Shown in pieces: positions 45,396 to 52,142 of a stretch of DNA of 64,000 bases (its first letter is position 1; every line of letters begins with the position of its first letter). The position numbers and the translations under genes were made by a program. This stretch comes from Bacteroidales bacterium (GTDB taxonomy: Bacteria; Bacteroidota; Bacteroidia; Bacteroidales; F082). The stretch covers positions 1 through 64,000 of the forward strand of contig JAEEQP010000019.1 of NCBI GenBank assembly GCA_016285355.1. The letters run 5' to 3'. The notes under the pieces were generated by a model, which did no database searches, was not told the origin of the DNA, and was given only the letters and a program-made list of their open reading frames with translations.

Positions 45396-46548
45396 ATCTG
45401 ACTTGTTTTAATTCAAATTTACGTTTTTTTCTTTCTTGTTTGATAACTTCCAAATCTTTTGCTGACATTTGATCAAAAGGCATGCTTTTCACATCTTGAT
45501 AGAAAACCTTACGGTCTTCTTCAGGCATTCCGTAAGGATTGCGATGCATACACCAATTGTATTTTAGCAAATAATCCTCACAATCTATTTCCATAAGATG
45601 AATGTTTAAGTCGAGATTATTAAGCATCTTATCACCTTTGGCGGTATTTACTTCCACGAACGACGTACCACGATTATCATCGTATGTCTCATTATATTTC
45701 TCTATAAACCAAAAGTCACCTAATGTGATGTCAGCCACACGTTTTAAACTGCGGTATTTACAATTGAAACAAGAAGGGCGAATGTTGTAACGGCTATGGA
45801 ACGAAACACAATAATCATCATCAAGTATGCTGTTATAGTACTCTTCGCCATTATCGAACTTGACAGCTATAGCTTTACCTCGCCAACCTTTACGTTTGTC
45901 TTTAAAGTTGACGCTAACTACATTTGCATTGTATTTTTTGTTGAGAAAATCTATGTAAGTACGGTAAACCATAGGCGATGACACGCAACCGCAAATCAAA
46001 TCACAAGTTAACAAATTTTCATATTCCCGCCCAAGAAACTGTCGCAAGCCCCCCACTTCACAAGGAGTACCACAAAAGAGCACCTGTGTGCTGGTTTGTA
46101 GAAGGTCTTTGATCTGACGAAATACATCATATTTCTTGCTTTGTACAAATTTAGCTCGACGCAAATCGTCTAGTTCTTCTGAAGTGTGAATAATCTTATG
46201 TAGACACTCCTTACAGTCGTCACTATAGCCAACGGCACATACAGCTCCATTATCGGCTAAAACTTTCTCGGCAATCATCGAAAAGATACCGCCTGAAGAA
46301 CTACAAGCCCGCAAACCATCATCCTTGCTCCAACAAGCATATACTTTCTGGTCTTCTTGATAAGGTTTCACATCCTTACACACCTTAAGGCATTTGCCAC
46401 AATCAATGCACTTACTTTCTTCTATAACTGGATATAGAAAGCCTTCCTCTTGATCGGGCTGCATCGAAATAGCCTTTGTGGGGCACGAAGCATAACAAGC
46501 AGTGCAACCACAACATTCTTCTTTGTTTAATTGGGAAATGTTGTTCAT
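45388..46548 (-). CDS. Ferredoxin-type Coenzyme F420 hydrogenase/dehydrogenase beta-subunit-like protein
   Basis: A 386-aa protein with two N-terminal 4Fe-4S motifs (CCGCTACYASCP, about 12-23; CIDCGKCLKVC, about 41-51) and the FrhB-like N and C domains (SSGGIFSMIAEKVL; VLFCGTPCEVGGLRQFLG; LTCDLICGCVSSP; ITLGDFWFIEKY). Such proteins recur in polysaccharide loci, usually beside pyruvyltransferases, and are presumed redox enzymes acting on a sugar or lipid intermediate. No pyruvyltransferase is found here. The gene lies 51 bp after the CitE-like lyase and overlaps the acyltransferase. Confidence 0.82.
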   Translation of the reverse strand: MNNISQLNKEECCGCTACYASCPTKAISMQPDQEEGFLYPVIEESKCIDCGKCLKVCKDVKPYQEDQKVYACWSKDDGLRACSSSGGIFSMIAEKVLADNGAVCAVGYSDDCKECLHKIIHTSEELDDLRRAKFVQSKKYDVFRQIKDLLQTSTQVLFCGTPCEVGGLRQFLGREYENLLTCDLICGCVSSPMVYRTYIDFLNKKYNANVVSVNFKDKRKGWRGKAIAVKFDNGEEYYNSILDDDYCVSFHSRYNIRPSCFNCKYRSLKRVADITLGDFWFIEKYNETYDDNRGTSFVEVNTAKGDKMLNNLDLNIHLMEIDCEDYLLKYNWCMHRNPYGMPEEDRKVFYQDVKSMPFDQMSAKDLEVIKQERKKRKFELKQVRYE

Positions 46549-46599
46549 TGATATAATAATTAAGCGCTAAATATACTTAAATAACAACTTTATGGTTTA

Positions 46600-47493
46600 T
46601 TATTCACCTGACATATTACACAAATCATGCTTTTTCAGCACATCCTGCGCCATTTTTAGCATCGGCGGACCTATGAACTTGTTATTCATATAGGCAACGC
46701 CCCTGCCTTCTTTTACCGCCTGCTCAGAAAGAAAAACTATTTCTTCTGCCCATTTAACCTGTTCCTCTGAAGGAGAAAAGCATTGATGGCATAACGGTAT
46801 CTCTTTGGGATGTACCAACATTTTTCCTTCATAACCTAAATCCCTTGCCACATTCATTTCCCGCTCTAAATCTTCCAAATCATGTACTTTCATGTGAACA
46901 ATGTCCAAAGGAACAATGCCATGTGCCTTTGCTGCATTCGCAATAATCGCCCTTGCCGAAAAAATACTGTTACCTCCTTCATTGTGCCGACCACCTAAAT
47001 CCGACATGTAATCTTCTGCGCCAAAGCCAACAGCGATGATACGCTCTGGACAAGCTTCACACACATCATTGATATTAGCCACTGCTCCTGTGGTTTCTAT
47101 AAGAGGAATCAACTTGAAATACCCAACAGGAATATGCTTTTCATACTCAATGGTCTCCAATAGTTTTCCAATAAAATAGATGTCTTTCCCATTGGTACAT
47201 TTCGGATAAATGAAACCAGTTATACCCAAAAGTGTGAGTTGATAAACATCTTTCAATAACTCTCCGCTTTCCCTGTCATTAACTCTTGGAAAGACTTTAT
47301 GACCGTCTAACTGACCTTCTTTCAAGAATTTAATAATCGTGTCTCGCCCCAATTGTTTGTTTTCAAAAGGTTGGCAAGAATCTTCTAGGTCGAGTGCCAA
47401 CATGTCTGCTCCACTCTTTAGCGCATTTTCTACCAAATGCTCTTTATGGGCGGGGAGATACAACAGACTGCGGGTTAGGAAATCCACTTTCAT
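46600..47493 (-). CDS. CitE-like HpcH/HpaI aldolase (malyl/citramalyl-CoA lyase family)
   Basis: A 297-aa TIM-barrel lyase: LALDLEDSCQPFEN (metal-linked acidic pair), PRVND (CoA/substrate Arg), LIPLIETTGAV (metal Glu), VGFGAEDYMSDLG (metal Asp) and YEGKMLVHPKEIPL near the C-terminus. Relatives cleave or form (S)-citramalyl-CoA, malyl-CoA or beta-methylmalyl-CoA. The MaoC hydratase gene at 48872-49336 would be its direct upstream neighbour (39-bp gap) without the IS element, the same pairing as itaconyl-CoA hydratase and citramalyl-CoA lyase. Its expression may be cut by the IS. Confidence 0.85.
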   Translation of the reverse strand: MKVDFLTRSLLYLPAHKEHLVENALKSGADMLALDLEDSCQPFENKQLGRDTIIKFLKEGQLDGHKVFPRVNDRESGELLKDVYQLTLLGITGFIYPKCTNGKDIYFIGKLLETIEYEKHIPVGYFKLIPLIETTGAVANINDVCEACPERIIAVGFGAEDYMSDLGGRHNEGGNSIFSARAIIANAAKAHGIVPLDIVHMKVHDLEDLEREMNVARDLGYEGKMLVHPKEIPLCHQCFSPSEEQVKWAEEIVFLSEQAVKEGRGVAYMNNKFIGPPMLKMAQDVLKKHDLCNMSGE

Positions 47494-47513
47494 AATTGTA
47501 TAGTTTTACTGTT

Positions 47514-47525
47514 CTAATACTTAAT
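47514..47525. repeat. Target-site duplication, left copy (12 bp)
   Basis: CTAATACTTAAT at 47514-47525 is repeated exactly at 48853-48864 on the other side of the IS element; the flanking bases differ, so the duplication is exactly 12 bp. Confidence 0.85.
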
Positions 47526-48852
47526 TATTAGTGTTGCGTTAATTTTTGAAAATTCTTTATAAATAATTGATATATAATATATTACAAGCGTTCTTTGATT
47601 TTTTGATTTGAAATTGAGAAGTAATTTTGCGGCCTAATGCTGCAAGATTATGAACACCGGTAGGTATGTCTTCGCCCAAGTGGCCGATTTTATCCCGAGA
47701 TACGAGTTCGACCGCATCGTGCGCAAGTACAACGGCGACTATCACGTTCGAGAGTTAAATTGCTACAACCTGTTTCTCCACCTGATGTTCGGCCAACTGA
47801 CGGCTTGCGACTCCATCCGCGACATCTGCCTGTGTCTCAAGGCGCATCAGAGGATTCTATACCCGTTGGGGTTCCGCCAGACGGTGAACGTTTCCTCGCT
47901 TTCGAGAGCGAACCGCGACCGCGACTGCCGCATTTGGGAAGAGTTAGGGCTTGTGCTGATAGGCATCGTCAGACCGCTCTATGCCGACGAGCCTGTTTCC
48001 GATGTCGACCTCCCAGGTTGGGAGATTTTCGCCGTCGACTCCACCACGGTGTCGTGCAGCATAAAGCTGATGACGTGGGCATACGGCAAATACGGCCGGG
48101 GAGCGGTCAAGATGCACACAGTCCTCGACATGAGAGGTAGCATCCCCGCTTTCATCCATATCACCCACGGCAAGTGGCACGACAGCAACATGCTGGATGT
48201 CATTGAGATAATCCCATGGGCAATCTATGTGATGGACAGGGCATACGTGGACTTCGCGGCGCTCTACGACATCAGCAAGCACGATGCCTATTGGGTCACG
48301 CGAGCGAAGAGCAACATGCGCTACGAGGTGGTCGATGTCAATTACAACATCGACCGCTCCACGGGACTTGTCAGCGACCGCACCATCCGTCTGACAGGCT
48401 ACAAGCCGAGCAAGCTCTACCCCGAGAACTTCAGGATGGTAGAGTTCGCCGACCCTGACAGCGGCGAGGTGCTGGCTTTCATCACCAACCTCACCGAGGT
48501 TGGGCCTCTTGACGTGGCCAACCTGTATCGGAACCGCTGGCAGATAGAGACCTTCTTCAAGTGGATCAAGCAGAACCTGACCGTCAAGTCATTCTGGGGA
48601 CACTCGGAAAACGCCGTAAAGACGCACCTTTGGACCGCCATCTGCACCTACCTGATTGTGGCGAGGATCAAAGCCTCAATAAAGGACTGCCCCTACACCA
48701 TCACCGAAGTCGCAACCTTGCTTGGTGTCTCTGCACTCTCAAAAACCGACATCACAACCCTGCTCACCAATCCGCAAAACGACCTTCCCAATCAAAACCA
48801 AGATGTCAATGAACCAACTTTATTCTAATGTTTTATAATTAACGCAACAGTA
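47526..48852 (+). mobile_element. IS4-family insertion sequence, 1,327 bp, intact
   Basis: Bounded by 12-bp direct repeats and by terminal inverted repeats: TGTTGCGTTAATT at 47532-47544 and its exact complement AATTAACGCAACA at 48837-48849; the outer few bases are imperfect (TATTAG at the left, complement TAC at the right). One transposase gene fills the interior. The perfect duplication and uninterrupted transposase imply a recent insertion in the 39-bp gap between maoC and the citE-like gene. The element is oriented opposite to the operon. Confidence 0.9.
47650..48828 (+). CDS. IS4-family transposase (DUF4372 N-terminus)
   Basis: A 392-aa DDE transposase. The N-terminal DUF4372-like domain (FIPRYEFDRIVRKYNGD, SLSRANRDRDCRIWEEL) precedes the catalytic core: first Asp in FAVDSTTVSCS, second Asp in YVMDRAYVDF, and the Glu in YRNRWQIETFFKWIK, which is the Y-2-R-3-E-6-K signature of the IS4 family. 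Length and frame are complete and the stop lies 24 bp inside the right end, so it is probably active. Confidence 0.93.
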   Translation: MNTGRYVFAQVADFIPRYEFDRIVRKYNGDYHVRELNCYNLFLHLMFGQLTACDSIRDICLCLKAHQRILYPLGFRQTVNVSSLSRANRDRDCRIWEELGLVLIGIVRPLYADEPVSDVDLPGWEIFAVDSTTVSCSIKLMTWAYGKYGRGAVKMHTVLDMRGSIPAFIHITHGKWHDSNMLDVIEIIPWAIYVMDRAYVDFAALYDISKHDAYWVTRAKSNMRYEVVDVNYNIDRSTGLVSDRTIRLTGYKPSKLYPENFRMVEFADPDSGEVLAFITNLTEVGPLDVANLYRNRWQIETFFKWIKQNLTVKSFWGHSENAVKTHLWTAICTYLIVARIKASIKDCPYTITEVATLLGVSALSKTDITTLLTNPQNDLPNQNQDVNEPTLF

Positions 48853-48864
48853 CTAATACTTAAT
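48853..48864. repeat. Target-site duplication, right copy (12 bp)
   Basis: CTAATACTTAAT at 48853-48864, the exact copy of 47514-47525. It ends 7 bp before the stop codon of the MaoC gene (48872). Confidence 0.85.
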
Positions 48865-48871
48865 AAAGAAT

Positions 48872-49336
48872 TTATGCTGGATGTTGTTTTTTCACTAATA
48901 CATTACGACGGAATGAAATCACATCTTCGCCACGTTGGTTATAGCCAATGGTTTCAACATAAACGATACCACGGTCATTCTTGGACTTCGATTCACGCTT
49001 GTCCAAAATCTTGGTACGTGCATAGAGGGTGTCACCCACAAAAGTCGGCGCCAAATGCTTAATACTCTCATAACCCAGATTGGCAATGGCCTTGCCGCTA
49101 ATGTCGGGAACTGTCATCCCCACCACAAGTGAGAACACCAGTGTTCCTACAACCAACACTTGACCATGCTGGTTATGGCTGGCATAATCCACATTTGTAT
49201 GAACCGGGTGGTGGTTCATAGTCATCAAACTGAAAAAGTTGTTGTCGCTCTCGAAGATGGTCTTTGAAAGCGCATGTTTTATCTCAGAGCCCACCTCAAA
49301 CTCCTCGAAGTATAATCCTAAAACCGATTGATTCAT
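48872..49336 (-). CDS. MaoC-family (hot-dog fold) acyl-CoA hydratase/dehydratase
   Basis: A 154-aa protein with the MaoC hydratase-2 motif around MMTMNHHPVHTNVDYA (catalytic Asp/His region, N..P.H.D in the family; here N-H-H-P-V-H-T-N) and VVGTLVFSLVVGM. The canonical catalytic Asp after HxD appears as HTN, so activity should be tested. Relatives hydrate mesaconyl-, itaconyl- or crotonyl-CoA. It follows the FdtA gene by 1 bp, so it belongs to the sugar operon, and it was originally adjacent to the citE-like gene. Confidence 0.82.
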   Translation of the reverse strand: MNQSVLGLYFEEFEVGSEIKHALSKTIFESDNNFFSLMTMNHHPVHTNVDYASHNQHGQVLVVGTLVFSLVVGMTVPDISGKAIANLGYESIKHLAPTFVGDTLYARTKILDKRESKSKNDRGIVYVETIGYNQRGEDVISFRRNVLVKKQHPA

Positions 49337-49337
49337 A

Positions 49338-49760
49338 TTACTCGTTGTTTCTAAATTTCAAAAAATCTTGATAATCGCGTATATAATCCTCTTTTTGATA
49401 CACTTCACTAGCCAAAACCATACAGACAGCACCAGAGGAAAAGTCCTCCAAGTCACGCCACATGCCAGGTTTCACATTGAGACCTTGGTATGGACGGTTA
49501 AGGAAAATTCTCCGTTTGTTTTGTCCGTCATCCAAAATGACGCTAAAAGAACCAGAAGCGGCAATGATTAATTGTTCCAATTCCTTATGTGCGTGAGAAC
49601 CACGCGACTCACCTGCTGGTACATCATAGAGATAATATACCCGTTTGACATCAAATGGAAGTGTGACCCCGTTTTCCACCACTGAAATGTTCCCTTTACG
49701 GTCGCTGTGATGTTGGTCCAACTCCACCATGGAACAATCAAATACGCTATATTTTCCCAT
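49338..49760 (-). CDS. fdtA: FdtA/WxcM-like dTDP-4-keto-6-deoxyglucose 3,4-ketoisomerase
   Basis: A 140-aa cupin. The active-site segment VPAGESRGSHAHKELEQLI has both catalytic-position histidines (HAH) and the Tyr of YYLYDVP; DGQNKRRIFLNRPYQGLNVKPGMW matches FdtA/QdtA. It isomerises the RfbB product to the 3-keto sugar for transamination. It overlaps the following paralogue's gene by 14 bp; both share about half of their residues by eye. Confidence 0.85.
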   Translation of the reverse strand: MGKYSVFDCSMVELDQHHSDRKGNISVVENGVTLPFDVKRVYYLYDVPAGESRGSHAHKELEQLIIAASGSFSVILDDGQNKRRIFLNRPYQGLNVKPGMWRDLEDFSSGAVCMVLASEVYQKEDYIRDYQDFLKFRNNE

Positions 49761-50163
49761 CTTGCTTTAATCTTTTGAAAATATCATAATCGCGAATGTA
49801 ATCCTTCTCATTATAATGTGTTGACCCAAATTCCAAAGCAAAAGCATTTGTGGAGAAATTCTCTATCTCCCTCCAAAGTCCTTTGGGAACATACAAGCCA
49901 TAATAAGAACGGTTGAGAGAAAATACTTTTCGCTGACGACCATCGTCCAACACCACATCGAAACTGCCCGACAAAGCGATAATAAATTCCTCATTTTCCC
50001 TATAAGCATGTCCACCTCGACATTCCCCTCCTGGCACATCGTAAAGCCAGTAGGTACGCTTAATCTCGAAAGGGATTTGTTTGAAGTTCTCCGCAAAAGA
50101 AAGGTTGCCTCGAGCATCCAAAAACTTGGGAAGGTCTATTATTCTTACATCAGTTAAGGTCAT
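49747..50163 (-). CDS. Second FdtA/WxcM-like cupin, active-site variant
   Basis: A 138-aa paralogue of the neighbouring FdtA: the same YWLYDVPGGECRGGHAY core, SLNRSYYGLYVPKGLWREI and KDYIRDYDIF ending. The second histidine of HAH is Tyr here (HAY) and the next residues are RENEE rather than KELEQ. It may be a ketoisomerase of different stereochemistry, a partner subunit in a heterodimer, or inactive. Upstream copy of the tandem pair, transcribed first. Directly preceded by a pnuC-like relic that overlaps its start by 14 bp. Confidence 0.78.
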   Translation of the reverse strand: MTLTDVRIIDLPKFLDARGNLSFAENFKQIPFEIKRTYWLYDVPGGECRGGHAYRENEEFIIALSGSFDVVLDDGRQRKVFSLNRSYYGLYVPKGLWREIENFSTNAFALEFGSTHYNEKDYIRDYDIFKRLKQDGKI

Positions 50164-50240
50164 GTTTCATTTCTTTTTTCTCCACCATCTGTTTCCGTTT
50201 GAAATACCAGGCAATGAAGCCATAGACAGTCATGGCTAAT
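50150..50240 (-). pseudogene. Short relic similar to the central segment of pnuC
   Basis: On the minus strand a 27-codon frame (ATG 50233-50231, stop 50152-50150) begins MTVYGFIAWYFKRKQMVEKK; with the preceding codons it reads LAMTVYGFIAW, the same residues as the middle of the intact PnuC at 23589-24164. DNA identity over about 36 bp (50205-50240 against 23946-23981 region) is high with silent changes. An upstream in-frame stop separates it from any PnuC N-terminus. Read as a fragment left by rearrangement; chance similarity is not excluded. Confidence 0.45.
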
Positions 50241-50285
50241 ATCTAAATGGCTGGAGAGAAATTCCATTTTTTGAAAGCGATACGC

Positions 50286-51254
50286 TTACTTCCACCCAAA
50301 TGGATGCCCGCTAAGTGGCAATTTTGCCATCGGATGGTAATCGCCAATGAGACCCACCGGCTTGGCGTTGCGGATTTGATAGACAATATCAATGCAACGG
50401 CGGGCTTCCTCAATACCAAAGCCACGACCAGCAAGGATTTCCTCATAGCTCTTGGTGTGTAACTCGGTGAAGCCTTGGCTGAACTCAAACTCCTCTCCGT
50501 CAATCTTCAAGGTACGATAGGTGCGCTTTTCGCCTTCCACCGCATTGGGGGGCAAGGTATCGGCATTGATGCTGAGGAAATAACGCACACGTGCACGCTC
50601 CAATTCCAAATAACCTGCCACACGATCATGCGAAGCTACGTGGACGATATTCTTCTTCAAGTCGCCAAAAATCCAGCTTAACATGTCGTAGAAATGCACA
50701 CCAATATTCGTTGCAATACCGCCACTTTTATTGATATCGCCTTTCCAAGAGGCATAATACCAGTTGCCTCGCGAAGTGATATAAGTCAGGTCGATGTCAT
50801 AAATCTTGTCTTTGGGTCCTTCGTCGATTTTTTTCTTTAAGGCTACGATTTTGTCATGGAGACGCAATTGCAGGATGGTATACGCTTTGTGACCTTGTCT
50901 GGCCTCCACTTTTTGCAATGCATCTATATTCCACGGATTAAGTACCATGGGTTTCTCACAAATGACATCAGATCCGAGACGCAAACCATAGCGGATGTGT
51001 GCGTCATGCAAATAATTTGGCGAACACACCGTGAAATAATCTATCTTTTTTCCTTGGTCTTTCAGCCGGGTATTGTGACGGTCGAAGAGTTCTTGCTCGG
51101 TAAAAAATGCTGCATTCGGAAAATAGCTGTCAATAATGCCCACACTATCGTGCTTGTCGTATGCCGACACGAGGTCGTTGCCTGTATCCTTGATGGCTTT
51201 GAGGTGACGCGGAGCGATGTAGCCACCAACACCAAAAATGGCGAATGTTTTCAT
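50286..51254 (-). CDS. Gfo/Idh/MocA-family sugar oxidoreductase
   Basis: A 322-aa NAD(P)-dependent enzyme. The nucleotide-binding start is FAIFGVGGYIAPRHLKAIKD and the catalytic Lys is in CEKPMVLNPWN; GGIATNIGVHFYDMLSWIFG (catalytic His region) matches WlbA/WbpB-type UDP-GlcNAcA 3-dehydrogenases and related sugar-nucleotide oxidoreductases. Its presence hints at a second modified amino sugar or uronic acid in the polymer. Substrate not provable from sequence. Confidence 0.85.
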   Translation of the reverse strand: MKTFAIFGVGGYIAPRHLKAIKDTGNDLVSAYDKHDSVGIIDSYFPNAAFFTEQELFDRHNTRLKDQGKKIDYFTVCSPNYLHDAHIRYGLRLGSDVICEKPMVLNPWNIDALQKVEARQGHKAYTILQLRLHDKIVALKKKIDEGPKDKIYDIDLTYITSRGNWYYASWKGDINKSGGIATNIGVHFYDMLSWIFGDLKKNIVHVASHDRVAGYLELERARVRYFLSINADTLPPNAVEGEKRTYRTLKIDGEEFEFSQGFTELHTKSYEEILAGRGFGIEEARRCIDIVYQIRNAKPVGLIGDYHPMAKLPLSGHPFGWK

Positions 51255-51303
51255 ATTCCATTAGGGTAGGGCTGTCATAGTATGGCAGCCCTACAAATGA
51301 TAA

Positions 51304-52095
51304 TTATAGGTTATTCTTTTCAATATCCTTGAAATACTTGACAGTACCGTAGGTCATTTCGTCACAAGCTGCATCGTCGCAGACGATGATGCCTTTCGGG
51401 TGCATTTGCAGCACGCTCACTGTCCACATCTGGCTGACGGCACCTTCAATGGCATGAGCCAAAGCGCGAGCCTTGTTGTGGCCGTTGGCCAGAATCATCA
51501 CCTCGCGGCTGTCCATGACGGTACCCACACCCACGGTAAGGGCGGTCTTCGGCACCTTATTAATATCGTTCTCAAAGAAACGAGAGTTGGCGATGATGGT
51601 GTCAGTGGTCAAGGTCTTCACACGAGTGCGTGATGTCAAGGAACTGCCAGGCTCGTTGAAAGCAATGTGGCCATCAGGACCAATACCGCCCATGAAGAGG
51701 TCGATGCCGCCGTAGCTCTTGATTTTCTCCTCATAGCGAGCGCATTCGGCCTCAAGGTCTTCAGCGTTGCCGTTCAAGATGTTCACGTTCTCCTTCTTGA
51801 TGTCGATGTGGCTGAAGAAATTGTTCCACATGAAACTATGGTAGCTTTCAGGGTGGTTCTCCGGAATCTTCACATATTCGTCCATGTTGAAAGTGACCAC
51901 ATTCTGGAAGGAAATCTTGCCTTCCTTGTGGAGGCGGACGAGTTCACGATATGTGCCGATAGGTGTTGAACCCGTAGGCAATCCGAGGATAAACGGTTTC
52001 TCAGCCGTAGGCTTGAAAGCATTGATGCGTTCAACAATATGGTTAGCAGCCCAACGCGACATGGCGTCGTAATTTTGTTCAATGATGACTCTCAT
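51304..52095 (-). CDS. nagB: Glucosamine-6-phosphate deaminase
   Basis: A 263-aa enzyme with standard NagB motifs: [61 protein letters not shown] and [23 protein letters not shown]. Converts glucosamine-6-phosphate to fructose-6-phosphate and ammonia (reversible), balancing amino-sugar supply. Its place inside the sugar operon, between DUF4954 and the Gfo/Idh gene, suggests tuning of GlcN-6-P for the polymer's amino sugars. Confidence 0.93.
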   Translation of the reverse strand: MRVIIEQNYDAMSRWAANHIVERINAFKPTAEKPFILGLPTGSTPIGTYRELVRLHKEGKISFQNVVTFNMDEYVKIPENHPESYHSFMWNNFFSHIDIKKENVNILNGNAEDLEAECARYEEKIKSYGGIDLFMGGIGPDGHIAFNEPGSSLTSRTRVKTLTTDTIIANSRFFENDINKVPKTALTVGVGTVMDSREVMILANGHNKARALAHAIEGAVSQMWTVSVLQMHPKGIIVCDDAACDEMTYGTVKYFKDIEKNNL

Positions 52096-52142
52096 GATAT
52101 TTATTGTTTAATTGTTGTTTGTTTAACTGTTGAATTGTTGTT

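Noticed and set aside
48829..48871. A terminator after the transposase gene
   Set aside because: The AT-rich segment is explained by the IS right inverted repeat and target duplication; no stable stem with a T-run is present.
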